A model generated the notes under the pieces. The model searched no databases. It was not told the origin of the DNA and worked only from the letters and a program-made list of their open reading frames with translations. From positions 66,349,601 to 66,413,600 of the forward strand of contig NC_088102.1 of assembly GCF_036370855.1 (NCBI RefSeq): DNA of 64,000 nt. Direction: 5' to 3'. A program made the translations under genes and the position numbers. Source of the DNA: Dromaius novaehollandiae (lineage: Eukaryota > Chordata > Aves > Casuariiformes > Dromaiidae). Within the stretch, counting starts at the first letter, position 1. Each line of letters opens with the position of its first letter. This document shows, in pieces, positions 1-12,509 of the stretch.

Positions 1-3000
1 AGGAAACCAAAAAGCAAAACCAGGACAGGAAGAGAATAATCCATACCTTTCTTCAAATAATTAATAACCTTTCATTGCTTTTTCTGCCAACATTCTTTCT
101 TTATTAAAATACACTTTATAATAATAACCATCTCAATACACAATTCTGTCATAATGCCAGTAAAATAACGCAACCTAAATAGACTTCTGAAGGACAGACA
201 TCCTAAGAATCTCTGCTTTTGCAAACAACTTTCTCTAGAGTAAATATTCAAATTAGAATACTCTGTTGCTAAAAGTATAGTTAATGCAAGAAACTGGAAA
301 TTTATGCCATGGGCGTTTGCCCACTCTTAGCTGAGCATGGAGGCTATAATGACTATAACTCTGTTCTATTCTGTACATAGTTAATAGATCAGTGACAAAC
401 AGTACCACTTCAGCAGCATCATTCTGGGTTATATAAAAGTAACATCATCAACCAGTTTTAGACTCCTCTTCCCTTGAGGATGGTTTGTATCTGATACCTA
501 TCTTCTATCTCTGTAAAAGCTGTCTACAACAGGAAGGCAAAACTAAAGTTTCTAAAAGCATCTATTATCTTTAATAGTGAATACAGTGAAATAGTGACAT
601 GGACTGAAAAATCATAAATATATGAGCAGGGAAGAAAATAAGTAATCGCACCTTGAGCTACTGACCTGGAGAGATCCTGGATTTCTTATTTTGATCCATT
701 CCAAACATCTCCAAAGTGGTATCAGACTTCGGCAACTCTGACTTACCTCCCACCTAACCTCCCAAAGTCCTTTCCGTGTTCCTTTTTCCTGAAATAACTA
801 TATCTGAAAGAGACATTCATCGGTGCTGGCAAGAGGACGACCATGAGAAAGATGTGAAACTGGGATAAGTACTCTCAGAGCCCTTTTAATTACGATTCGC
901 TGCTTTAATTATTTATAGCTAGAGCTGAAAGATGCTTTCAGAGAAGCCAGTATTGCCTTTTCTTTTTGACTATTTTCACAACCTGTTCTCTGCTGTATAA
1001 AAGAATACGGCATTCTCCAGTTTCCCAGTCTTGCCTGCTCAAAGCTGCAAGTCCCATTTCTGGGCCCAAATTTCCACATGGCTGGCAACATTACTCTGAG
1101 AGTCCCCAGCACTGGGACATGCACCTTGGAGCTGAGGCTCTAGACAAAGTCAGAGGCTTGAACTCCAGCCAAGACATTACGGAAGAGTACTACTTCTTTG
1201 GACTTCACAGCCTCGGACTTTTAACTATCAACTTTTGGATCAGGCTCTAAAGAATAAGTTTAATCCTACAGTTATTAGTCTCTACATAGATACACACAGA
1301 ATAATGATATGGAATAAATCCTGCACATTTCTAAGGTGGGGGGAGGAAAAAAAAAAAAAAGTGGAACTCTTAATGCATCTCAGTTTAGAAACAAGGAAAA
1401 GAGTTACATGACAGGTTAAAATTCATAAGGCAAAAGCAGAGGAATTTAGCAGACATATTTCCATTTCCTTTAGCAAACACTTTCTCCTCTCTGGAAAGGC
1501 ATAAGGTAGTAAGCTATGACAACCTGCCTTTCTTAGCTTGTTTTAAACATGATAGAAATTTTAAATGTCCCTGGAAGAAAAGAATGAAAAAAACCTAGAA
1601 AAGGACAGACAACTTTTACATCTACAGTGACAGAATCTTTTTGTAAATACAAAAATCTGAATAAACGCGGGCTGAAATACAGAAAAGCTAAGTATTCCTT
1701 TCCCTTAAAAAAAGGGCCTAAATAGATTAAATTCCTCAAATGTGATCTGCCTGCTTGTGCTTAAAGAGCTTTACCTTTGTGCCATCACCACACAATAGGT
1801 GATTTTCCAGGCTGAAAATGCTGAAGATCAATTAATTTCGTCATTTCAGAGGCAAATTTAGCTGTCGGTAGAAATTCCAACTGTCTGTCACTGGGCTAGA
1901 AATTGTGCTGTATCTTCTAAACTTGCATTAAGCCATTCAAGACTTTGATCTAAGATTGATTTTACCTGTTCAGAAATATCCTCCAAATCTACATATCTCC
2001 CCCAAACTTCAACCTATTCGTTAATATCATACACTTTATGAATCTTGGCAGTGATAATACAACTACTCACAGATGAAACTGAAGCAAAACCAGTTTGACT
2101 ATCAAAAGAAAAAAAAATTTTCTGAATATGTAAAAATTGCATGGCCCAGACCAACTCTTTTTATTAATTACCATCACTAATCATTTATAATCAAGAATCA
2201 GGTTGGCACTGCCAATGTATGGGAAAATCTCAGCAGATTTTCCCAAGAACCTATTGCTCTTCCCTTGAGTGGCTTGTTAGGATCATGTCACACTGAGATG
2301 AACAAAATATGAGGATTTTTGAAAGGAACCAAATGCTAAGATGGGGCTCAAAGGGGGGGGAAAAAAAAAAAAAAAATCACTTCTCTGCTTTTTTGTCCTC
2401 CCTCAGTCAACTTAAGTAGGTTTGATATAGATACAGCTGAAGTAGTGCCGGTTATGGTGGGAAGAAAGAATTAGTGCAAAATTATATGAAAATTTCAGTA
2501 CGCCAGTAGCGTTCCTCTAATAGCAATCATCTGTCAGCAGAAAAGTGACTTAACCACTCATCAGTCTATTGCAGGAGCTGTAGCGTGGGACCATAACAAG
2601 CTGAGGATGGGAGTGATTTTCACAGGGAAAAATAGTGCCTTTTAAGATTAATTGATAAAGGTGGAAGAAAATGAGAGAAGCTTTCAAGCACACATGATAT
2701 CTTATGACAGGGTTTATCCATCTTTTCTAGCCATGCCCACTACCAATGTACTGGAGAGGGAAAACAAACAAACAAAACGATGAAATTCTAATCTGGCACT
2801 AATGGAAAGCAATAAAATTAAGGAAAAAAATCTTCTGCCTCAAAGAAAACCACGTAATCTTAAAAGACAATTGTTCAAGAGAATTAAAATCAATTTTGAT
2901 GCCTGCATCCAAGTGGCTTTATCAGGTGATTTACTGCCCAAAATACTTCAGTCACTTTTCAAAATGGGACTTGGAACTTGTCTACTCAAGTACCAAAGAA

Positions 3001-5864
3001 CTTTCTCATCAGAGAGTTAAGTCATCAAAGGCATGAGATGCTTCATGTACCGAACCCTACGGGGGTTACAGCTATTCAGAAGTGTGGTGACCCTTTACTA
3101 CATAACAAAAATAAATGATTGACTGGATACGCAACTCTGCTGTGCCCACAGTTGTGATCTCAGAAGTGAGGCTGCAGATGTATACCTTATTTTATCTTTC
3201 CCCTTTTGCTCTCTGAAGCTGGAATTTTAAAAGAATTGCCCACTATAGCACACCAAAGCTTTCCTTTAAAAATGTGTATTTTAATATAGTAGTACTTATG
3301 TAAACTGTTTTTTCTGAGTAGCACCAAGTAAATGCATACCTACTGTAAAATTATACAAGAAAAATACATCAGCATGTATGACATTCGTGTTGCCACTAGT
3401 AGTGAAAACTACTAGTGTGAAAAGCAACCACAGCAACAGAGCAAAAAAAAATCTTGGATGGAAACTCCCTCTGAACTTTGTTATGCTATTGCCTCCCTGA
3501 ACTTAAAAAGAATTGTTCCTAAGCTACATCACTTTTAGGCTATGATTTGACATTATCTTTTTAACATATATTTAGAATCATCAGAATTCAATAGGACATT
3601 AAGCACACAATTAAGTGCTTGCTGAATCTGGCCTTCACTCAGAAGGGATTCAGGCTCAGAGTATATATCCTTCATTGGAAACAGCAGATTAGCTTAGCTA
3701 TGAAGTTTAGTCTAGGATGTTAAGATCCTTCAATATTTCTCATGCTTCTGACATATCATCACAAAAATTGAGTGAGGAAGAAAGGCAGCAGCATGGGAGA
3801 CAGTCAATACGTTGCATAGTCTACTACTCCAACATTAACACGGACATAAAATGATTTCTACTACAACTCTTAAAACTACAGCAGCTTAGGAAATACAGAT
3901 CTTAAGGCTTTCAAATGAAATGTTGTAAGTGCTTGCTGACAGCATGGAATAAATTTCTGAAAACAGTGATATAAGACAAGAAAAAGGCAAAAAATAAGAT
4001 TTGAGTTCTTTGGCACGCAAATTAACTTGAACAATAAATGAAATCCCAATTAATCGTTAAAGCTGCCATTATCTGACACTATACATCAGTTTTATATATA
4101 ATCAAGGCCTATTTTTATTGCATGGAAGAAAGCATGCAGTACATCTGCAACATTAAGATGTCAAAAATATTACATTACCCAAATTTAGGACTAAAAATGA
4201 TTCCACCTCATTTCAGCTTTATAAATACCGCAAGTTTTATGGTATTAAGCAATAGTGCATGTAAGTTCAATTCCAGCATTTTTTTTTTTTTTTAAGGTCA
4301 GACCTTTCAAGATATGTGCTTAGCTTTATGTGTGGTCCTCTGCAATGAATAATAATCATAAACATAAATTTGTAATGCATACATACATGTATTACATGTG
4401 GACAAGCCTTTACAAGATGCAGACCTTCAAGAGCTCCCTCCAGGAAGTTGTGATTTCATGGCAAAACTTCCAGAAAGTTTAAATGCTGATTTTCTGTCAA
4501 AGTTTAGTGCCCTCAATAATAAGCTGCCATTTCAAGTGTATGTTCAGAAAGTGTCAGTAAAATGCATTGATATGATCTACCAACATATCAAGAACATTTA
4601 CTTGAGTAACATAGGTCCTCATTGTAAAACTGTGGTTTAAGATGCTATTCTTGGCGTAAACTGCTAGAAATTTTAAACAAATATTAACAACATTGCAGCA
4701 ACATCCAAAACCCTATGAAACTACAGGGTCACCTTCATCCACCTGTGAGATACGGCTGTAAACACACATCTTTCCACTTACATAAATGGCTGTTAGTCAC
4801 AACGTTCAATGACATACTGTCCGGCAGCTGTTTGCTTTCCTGGTATCTATTATCTGTTTCATTTTCCATTGTGGGATTTATTACTTAGAAGTGAATCTTG
4901 TAAACTCTGATGGCAATGCACTGAGGAAAAAAAACAGATGAAAGCTGAGCAGATAAATACAGTACAACAGAATCACCTTCCCTGAACACTGAATTTCTTG
5001 CTTTGCTTTTAAACAAATGAAGATTTGTAAGGCTATAAGGAAAGCTATTAAAAGCAGCCTAATGTTTTTAATTTACTTCTGTAAGTGCATTATAGTTAAA
5101 TCATTATACTTCACATACATCAAGTAAACCATAAATAATATGGGGGATTCTTTATTCCATTCTAATCGATCAATTTTACAGTGAATAAAAAGAGATAAAT
5201 GTTATGATGTATAACACATACTAGTCACCTTGTAAATCTCAAACCAGAAGATGAAAAAGGACAACTTTGAGGAAATATTTACCTCTTATTTACAAATTGC
5301 ATTAGCAACAGGCTTCCACAGATTAAATCAGAACTTAATTTCTTCGGAATTTTTGAACAGGCTAAGAAAGTCCAACAGTGTTCAGAACTTCAGGCCAGAC
5401 TATGAAGGTTATTCTTGTCTTAAATAGTACCTTACTTCCTTTCCTTAAAGTCCACAGGACCAATGTTGCTCTTTCTCTTTCTATGTATCAGTATCAAAAC
5501 CCAACCTGCAATAATAAATAGTGGGGGTTTTTTTAATTTGCAAAATTTTTCCAAAAAGATGCAGAAAGCTGAAGAACATCAGTAATGCCAAACAGCGCTG
5601 GAAGAAAAGTCAGCGGTACAACTTACGTCTGAAGGACGTCATTTAAATTACGGACATTACTGAAATGACACCATTGCCACTGGATAATACTTTATGTGGT
5701 TTCACCTTCATCAGTATACACAAAAGCATTGTTCTGCTTGGGAAGTCTTTGGCAGCAGTGTTGGGAAAATAAAGTCAGTATCTCTAATGTGCATAGCACA
5801 CAACACACGTTTCATAATCTGATGTAGCAGAATTAATTTCTTGACCAGCCAACAGGATATGCTT

Positions 5865-5868
<4 letters not shown>
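1..5868. other. Intronic unique sequence
   Basis: AT-rich sequence with short A runs (1347-1360, 2361-2376) and the old repeat at 3582. The longest open frames are 60-95 codons with no recognisable domain. No exon, RNA gene or further element was identified. Confidence 0.6.
3582..3637. repeat. Ancient amniote palindromic interspersed repeat (AAGCACA..TTAAGTGCTT type)
   Basis: AGAATTCAATAGGACATTAAGCACACAATTAAGTGCTTGCTGAATCTGGCC resembles the widely dispersed amniote repeat 'CTTCAATGGGACTTAAGCACATGCTTAAGTGCTTTGCTGAATCGGGGC'. The type is known from turtle, crocodile and bird DNA and is probably a dead DNA-transposon derivative. Identification is by recall of the consensus, not by a search. Confidence 0.5.

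Positions 5869-5926
<58 letters not shown>
5869..5926. repeat. Uninterrupted A58 mononucleotide tract
   Basis: Fifty-eight consecutive A residues on the plus strand, so U58 in the KCNQ1 pre-mRNA. The preceding sequence shows no recognisable retroelement or processed transcript, and CR1 does not make poly(A) tails, so this is most simply an expanded microsatellite. Its exact length is likely polymorphic or affected by sequencing slippage. Confidence 0.95.
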
Positions 5927-5928
<2 letters not shown>

Positions 5929-6949
5929 TGGAAGGGCACTTTGTAAGTCCATATACTCCTTTTCTCTTCTTCAAGCCATTGCCTAGGCAGATCCCTGCAG
6001 TAGGCAATGTGCATGTGATTGCCACATAAAGAAATGTTGAATGCCAGTAACTGAGTACCAGTTTTATATTTCTTAGATATTATTTATTATATTTCTTAGA
6101 TATTTCTCAGATAAATACAGTAGATGGTGTACATCTAAATTTTGACCACCTACAGCACAAAGGGCCACAATTAAAAAAAAGAAAAATCAAGTTTGCATGC
6201 CCAAGGTGAATTCACCACAAAATTAGCACCCTTAGAAAAGTTATTACAACTGTTCAAAAAAAAAAAAAAATACACCCAAGGAGAATTAATTTATCAACTT
6301 CACATTTTCTGATTTGTTTCTATATGCTGTTTCTCATTACTCAATGACTTCCAAAATAAAATTCTCTCTAGCATGGATGTGTGGAAGAATGGTATTTTAT
6401 AATAAAAATGTCTTATATTGAGTTTATTTCTGGCTCCAAATGAAACTGCACTTGGGCTTGGGAAAATCTAGCACTGCAGAGCAAGAAATCAGAATTGGGC
6501 ACCTCAGCAAACAACACATTTATGTTTGAGCAGCGAAGTCATGAACTCCCGTGACAATAGAGTGTAACAAAAAACAACCTGTCATACCTGAAACAACAAT
6601 CCCTGAACTTTTAAAGGTGATCCATGAAGCTTTTGTGCCTTGGTCAAGGCGGCACAGAGGCATGTTTCTTACCGATTTCAGCCACTTGTAAAGAAGCTTT
6701 CCTGAAACAATTTTTAACCTTTTTAACCCATAGGAAAATCACCTATTTAAAACCTATTTTTGAGACTGACTCCTTTACATAATAGTAAATTGTCAGATAA
6801 ATTGTTGTTCCGTATTGCGATGAAGAGATAAGAACAGGGGAGGTAAGGTTTAGCCCAATGCTGCACCACATTCACAGCTTACGAATCAACAAATAAGATC
6901 AGTTTGGTGGACCACTGGCATGGCAAAATGAGGGTCCCGTGGGAAGACT

Positions 6950-6962
6950 CCAGCAGAGGGCC
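6950..6962 (+). promoter_or_regulatory. CTCF-like core motif, plus orientation
   Basis: CCAGCAGAGGGCC fits the CTCF core CCASYAGRKGGC. Motif only; occupancy unknown. Confidence 0.4.
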
Positions 6963-7305
6963 CCAAAGCAGCAGCAAGTTTTTTCAGAGCAGCCCGGGGA
7001 CAACGTGTGCCATTTCAGACCCTATCTGCACACACAGCTAAGGCGAGCTGAAGTCCCAGCTGCAGTCTGATCTACTGGCATTGCTGCCTGTGGGAAGGCA
7101 TGCTTGTTTTAATAAAATGAATGAAAGCTTTAGGATTTTTTTTTGTTTTTCTGGTCAAAAACAGTGACCATTAAAATGGATTTTTTTTTTTTATTACTTA
7201 CATTTTCTATGCATATTGGTTCTCCTTCTTATCTTTCCCTCTGCCTGGGATAGGCAATAAGAGACAAAAGTTAACCTGTAAGAAGCAAGCCTTTTCCTAT
7301 CCCTT

Positions 7306-7333
7306 CCCCCCCCCCCCAAAAAAAAAAAAAAAA
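7306..7333. repeat. C12A16 compound tract
   Basis: Twelve C followed directly by sixteen A. Similar G8A16 (2353-2376) and G-rich/A14 (1337-1360) junctions occur elsewhere in the intron. Confidence 0.9.
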
Positions 7334-8897
7334 CTCTAGACATTTCACATTTTAAGCAAAATGAGGATTATCTACTGTAAGTCTTTCTTTTGGGTCAAAC
7401 GATTTTATATTGAAATGTTTTTCAATGGAAATCTCCATCCCGCTCTATAAGCCATTGGATAACATAAATGTGACAAAATCACATGGCTACAGTGCTTCAT
7501 AGCTTTTCAAAAACTTCTTCCATTGCAACTAACAAATATCAAGTCATTGTAGAAAGTATTTTAGGTGGACATTTTCCAGTAGTAATGGGTCAGAAAGAGT
7601 GTACAGTACAAATTTCATTACAAGCCATAACTCGTACACTTCTAGGGTTAGTAGTGTCAAAGCCCTTTTAAAGAAACCTATGAAAATGGTTTCTCCCACA
7701 TCAAATTAAATTAAAAGCCACTTGCTCAAAACTAAGGTTAAACTTCCTGCACTCTGCCCAATGTTGGACTTTCAGGTCTGTCATGAACAAGTTTTCCTCA
7801 TATTTATTCCTTCAGAAAAATCATTTTATTAATCACAGCTGACAACTGAACCAAATTGGCCTTCATCTGTGTTCAGAAAGGTACATTTGTCCCAAAACCA
7901 GCTGTGCTGATTAATGAACTGGCTGTCTAAGAAAATAATTAGAGGAAAAAAAAGTTTCAAATTTTTCAGATTTTTTAACATGACAGGGGGATAAACTGCA
8001 GCAGATGCTAACGTACTGTGTAGTTCATTATCCATACATACATCCTTTATGCAGACAACTCCGTCATACAGATAAATAAGACTGTGTTACCATTTGCTGC
8101 TGTACAAAAAGTAAAGTGATGTTCATAAAAAGTTTTAAGAGGTCAGAGAAGGCTTTCTTTTTTTTAATGTTTACTAAGCCTGGTATTTCCATTAATGTTA
8201 CATCTACCACCACCTGTCTTATTGTTCCTCCATCACAAGAAGGCTTGGAAGAGAATTTTGTTCCCACCATTAACAATTAGTCCGTAGCTCATCAAAAGAA
8301 GAAAAACTCGTTCATAAAGAGCCGTTTACAGCTCAGATCTGTATCTGGAGTGAATACACACATATTAACGATTATGGAGCACCTCAGAGTTAAGGCTACC
8401 AAAGTAATTAATATAAATTAGGGATGACATCTTTTCCATGCTCCTCAATATGCACTGTGACAAGTTAGCTCTGGTTCAAGATAAATGAGTTTATAACAAA
8501 AGATCACCTATTCCACAGCCTTCCCTAGTTAACACTTGTAAGAATTAGGCACTGCTGAATTTCTTTCTTTACTTTTAAAATTCCACCAGCTTGTTTTTTG
8601 CCAGCTGTCTAGTCCAGATACATCAAAAACATGTTAAAAAGCAAGAAACTGAAAAAAGATGAGTGAAACATTTTGCATAACTTTTACCCTTCCACCTCAG
8701 GATATTGCCAGGTCTCAGATTTTTCTCACAGACTGACCTTTACCAAAAGCACACTACATACTATATCCTGCAAGTTTTTGTTGTGCACAAAGCACAACCA
8801 TTACATTCTTTGGTCAGACAACACTGAAAAATATAAAAATGGAGGCTAGCTAGTTCCTAAGTGCATGCAAACTTACAGCCCCATGACCTTTGTAGCA

Positions 8898-9025
8898 ATT
8901 ACTGTCTTCATTTTGTTAGCAAAGAAAAATGAACAGCAGAGAGATTAAGTGACTTGCACAAGGTCATTTAGCAAGTCTAATGCGGAGCTGAGGATAGATC
9001 CCCAAGGACCTGGCTCCTAACAGTG
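8898..9025 (-). mobile_element. MIR-type SINE, antisense
   Basis: The plus strand reads ACTGTCTTCATTTTGTTAGC..GAAAAATGAACAGCAGAGAGATTAAGTGACTTGCACAAGGTCATTTAGCAAGTCTAATG..GAGCTGAGGATAGATCC, then AGGACCTGGCTCCTAACAG. This matches the reverse complement of the MIR core and tRNA-side region (cap-and-core 'AAGTGACTTGCCCAAGGTCA'). It is a very old non-autonomous element mobilised by L2-type LINEs. Well-preserved core, no function implied. Confidence 0.8.
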
Positions 9026-9059
9026 AATTTCACACAGATTAATTTCCACATTCCATCTG

Positions 9060-9430
9060 GGCCAGTTCCATGTGTCAAAGACCCCAGCAAGTGGCAGGAG
9101 GGGGCAGGCAGGCTCTCGTGTTTGCCCAGCGTGGCTAACGTTTAAGCTAGCACTTCCAGCCATTCAATGCTGAGCCAGGGCACAGATGATGCAGATGTTT
9201 CCTGCCAGCTCGGCAGGGACCACGGCTCCTGCCATCCCAAGAAGCTCTGCACACCCATCACCTTGGTGACCACCTGCCCTGGGACCACCCTCAGAAAGAC
9301 CCTGACCCAGTCCTTCTCCATCCCAGCACCCTCCTCTCTCTGCCCTCTAGGGAAGTGCTCCCTATGGTGAGGGCCACCCCGGCATGTCCCCTCAGCAAAG
9401 GGGAGACCTTCTGCTCTGAAGAGAGGTGGG
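9060..9430. other. Locally GC-rich intronic block, no gene identified
   Basis: About 370 bp with clearly higher GC than the neighbouring intron, directly following the MIR copy. Short open frames occur on both strands (for example 9142-9444 minus), but they show no recognised domain and no supporting splice structure. It could be a regulatory element, an unrecognised repeat or an exon of an unknown non-coding transcript. Confidence 0.4.
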
Positions 9431-10928
9431 GACGGAAGGACCAAAAGGGCTCCTTTTTAACACTGTATTTTCCTGTATTCCTGTAATCCCTGTATTTTCC
9501 TTTCCTACAGTAAACACCACTGACCCTCAAATAAAATTTACCATAGAATGCGGTTTCCCCTCAGCAACTGCCCAACTACCGTCAAATTTCTTCCTAGCTG
9601 TTACGACATACGAGATACATAGGAGATGTTTAAATAATGAGAAATTTGCATCTTTTGGAGGAGGTTTACAGAGAGTTGCTCATAAGCATGGGCAGAAAGT
9701 ACTTGTTTGATAATTTCACTGGAGGGAATGAAAGTAGAAAGTAAGAGTTGATAAGAGTCCCTGAGCTGGCCTTCTGACATTGAGAAAATAATAAATACAA
9801 AGCGGATAAGCTGTGAAGGCCTTAAAACCAAAGTCATGTAGCTTATATCTGAGATGAATTAAAAAAGGAAGAGATTGCTGGTAATGCTAAAGGAACACAA
9901 TGATAGGAGAAGATTATCTGCTAAAAAAAGAAAAAAAAGGAAAAAAAAGCATGGTGTATAGTTACAAGTATACCAAGGCTGTATTCATCAAAGGTAAAAC
10001 AAAGTAGTAACTCAAATACAAGAAGATAACTTCAACAAGTTTTATGTATGAAAAGAGACACTGAAGGTCACATCTCTCAGATCTCATACTACAAAATACT
10101 CAAGATATAGATTTATGTGAGGACTTAAGAATCCATATTTAAGATAACAACCATGTTAAAAGCTTGAGCATCAGGGAGGGGGCAATGTTACTTATAAATA
10201 GCTGGAAAGAGACTGCAAAACAGTCAGATTTGGGGTTTTCTAATTTTATTTTGGGAGAAGAGGAATGAGGAAACAGAGAAGCTAAAGCAGTGACTTACGT
10301 TCTGGATTTTACCTGATTCACCAATAAAGCCAAATCCAACCCAAAGCCAAAGTAGTATAAAAACAGATTTACGTGTATTTGTGCACTTTGTACAGAAAGA
10401 AAGGGAGTGTGACTGACTTACAATCCTTTCAAGATATGATAATACAGCAATCTAAATTGTTATAGCATCATGCAGTACCAATACAGAATATTAGCCACTG
10501 ACTTACTGTACTCAGAACGAAGCTTAAGGCTTAAATTATTTATGCATTGAAGGACAGAAGCAAAGTAGGACAAAAGAATTCATTTTCTTCTATCAAAGAT
10601 TAAGCTTTATAGGAAGTTACTATACACTTCTAGAATCATGGTTCAAGTTCTGTCACGGTCAACTTGTCTCAGTTTCATGAATCAGTGTTTATGTGTCCAT
10701 GTTTTGAATCGCTGTCCTAAGTCAAAATTTATCTTTCCTCAGCTACATGCCTCCAGTCTTAGAAGGTGAAGGACTGCTAGTTAGTACAGTTGCATATAGC
10801 CTGAAACAGTAACTGCAGAATGCACACACGCAGACACACACTTGCATACTATATAGCGTTTCCTTTAGAAGCTGAAGGATTGTCTTCTCCTCTGAGCTTG
10901 CAAAATGGTCTTAAAGTTATCTCCTGTA
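9431..10928. other. Intronic unique sequence
   Basis: No gene, RNA gene or classified repeat was recognised between the GC-rich block and the 5S copy. Confidence 0.6.
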
Positions 10929-11053
10929 GTTTATAGACACATCATCCTGAAGATGCCTGATCTCATCTGTCCTGGAAAGTAGGGTAACAGGGTCAGGGCC
11001 AGTTACTGCTTGGTTGGGAGACCACTTGTGAATACTGAGTGAGCTGTAGGCTC
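10929..11053 (+). pseudogene. 5S rRNA-derived pseudogene (or 5S-headed SINE)
   Basis: About 125 bp align end to end with vertebrate 5S rRNA (121 nt): the 5' start GTTTATAG..CATCATCCTGA, the box A region CCTGATCTCATCTG, GGAAAGTAGGGTAACAGGGTCAGGGCC, and the box C region TGGTTGGGAGACC..TGTGAATACTGAGTG, ending GCTGTAGGCTCC. Many substitutions and small insertions, including within the internal promoter, mean it is not a working gene. It could be a plain 5S retropseudogene or the head of a 5S-derived SINE such as AmnSINE1; no convincing tRNA-like part was identified after it. Confidence 0.85.
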
Positions 11054-11151
11054 CCAAATACCAGCTAGAGTTGACACTTGGATGGCATGCTAGGGACAAC
11101 CAGAAGAGCTTCTATTGATGTATTAGTAGTAAAAGACTGAACAAGAAAAAT

Positions 11152-11512
11152 ATGGGCCTACTGCTGAACAGAGTGGGAGATTTAATGATAGCAGACACAG
11201 ATAAGGCTGAGGGAGTCAGTTCTCTCCTTGCTTCAGTCTTCACCAGCAAGTTCTCCCAGGCCTCTGTGCTTAGAGGTAAGGTTCAAGAGATCAACTACTA
11301 GGAGAAAATGAGGATTTTGTTACACATGACTTCAGAGAGCTCATCCCATAGGAGTTCATGGGACCAGACAGGTTGCATCTGAGGGTGCTGATGGAGCTGG
11401 CCAAGGTCACAGGGAAGCTATTCTCTCTGAGGGGTCATGGGGATGGGGGAAAGTCCACAACAACTGGACAAAGGCAAGCAGTGCATCCTTCGTCACAGTA
11501 GTCAAAAAAACA
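11152..11512 (+). mobile_element. CR1 LINE fragment, sense (ORF2 endonuclease-RT linker region)
   Basis: The stretch follows the familiar CR1 sequence order: an equivalent of 'CTGCTGAA..GGGGA', 'AAGGCTGAGG..', 'CTTCAGTCTTCACCAGCAAG', then 'GAGCTCATCCCA..', 'CATGGGACCAGACAGGTTGCATC', 'GAGGGTGCTGATGGAGCTGGCCAAGGTCA' and 'GGTCATGGGGATGGG'. It is 5'- and 3'-truncated and carries frame-breaking changes, so it encodes nothing. It begins about 100 bp after the 5S copy in the same orientation. Boundaries are approximate. Confidence 0.75.
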
Positions 11513-12509
11513 AACTAAAATTTTACAGTAGAGACCTTTTCTATACAAGAGCTAAAGCTGAGAAAGTGACAGCTTACATCACCATTTTCAATGCTCTGCT
11601 ACACTAGCTGTAGCAAAAACTGACACAATAAACTGAAAGCACCCTTATTAGACTCTATTGGAAGTTCATCCTCAAAAGCTGTATCCACTGAGCCACAGAC
11701 AAGGGCAAGAAGCCAACAATGGAGCGATCAGGAAAAAGGAAATCCCTTGCATCATAAGATTCATTTGCCTAAAACCATCTGGAAATTGACTCTTCAGGAT
11801 ATAAAGTTCACAGCAAACTTTCTAAAGGAATGCAAGCAAAAAAGATTCACATGTTTCCTGGGCTTTGACCCAGAATAGACTTGAACATCCTTCTCCTGTT
11901 TGAGATAGTTCAGAGGAAGATTTAAGTAAATGGCAAACATTTTCCACCCTGAGATAGCTAGCCCCCTCCTCATCCTTCTCTAACTGTTCTCATTTAATTT
12001 ACTTCTTTCCAAATGGGTGAAAACCTGTTGTTTCATGTCTCTGGGCAGATAAGAAGAATAGCAGCAGCAGTGTAATTTGTAGGAACTCAGTGAACCAAAA
12101 ATCACAAGGAAAGATGCAACAGCTACCCCCTTTGATTCAGAGGTCATCAGCTAGCACACATTCAGGAAGAGCGTCTTGCCTGTCTGCCTGGGATGAGTCT
12201 GCCGGCATTCTGAGCCTTCCAAACTTCGCATGAAACGTGGGCAGGATTTGTGGTGCAAGGCTGATCAAGATGATAGAATCTCACAAAACTTTAGTCTTTT
12301 CCTACAAGTTTGGGGGGTTGGAAAAGTAACTTATTTTCATCAGCACAGAAATCTTTGCATGAATTAGTCTGTAAGATTTTGTATAAAAATAAAGCCATCA
12401 GTGGTTTTAACTTTGTCTACACAGCCAAAGCAAATATAGCAGGAAGTGATTTGTCACTCCCCCTGTTCTTTCTATGTGAAACAGTATTTATTAGTCCCTG
12501 ATTGGGTGA
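11513..12509. other. Intronic unique sequence before the minisatellite
   Basis: Nothing recognised. Unit-like sequence does not extend to the left of about 12510, so the array boundary is sharp. Confidence 0.6.

Larger units (their letters stand above)
5927..8897. other. Intronic unique sequence
   Basis: AT-rich intron with the C12A16 tract, the CTCF-like motif at 6950 and a short GC-richer patch around 6920-7060. Nothing coding is supported. Confidence 0.6.

Noticed and set aside
5784..6014. Minus-strand frame with a poly-Phe stretch
   Set aside because: Translation of the A58 tract; not a protein.
10929..11053. Functional 5S rRNA gene
   Set aside because: Too many changes, including in the internal control region, and no T-run terminator directly after it.
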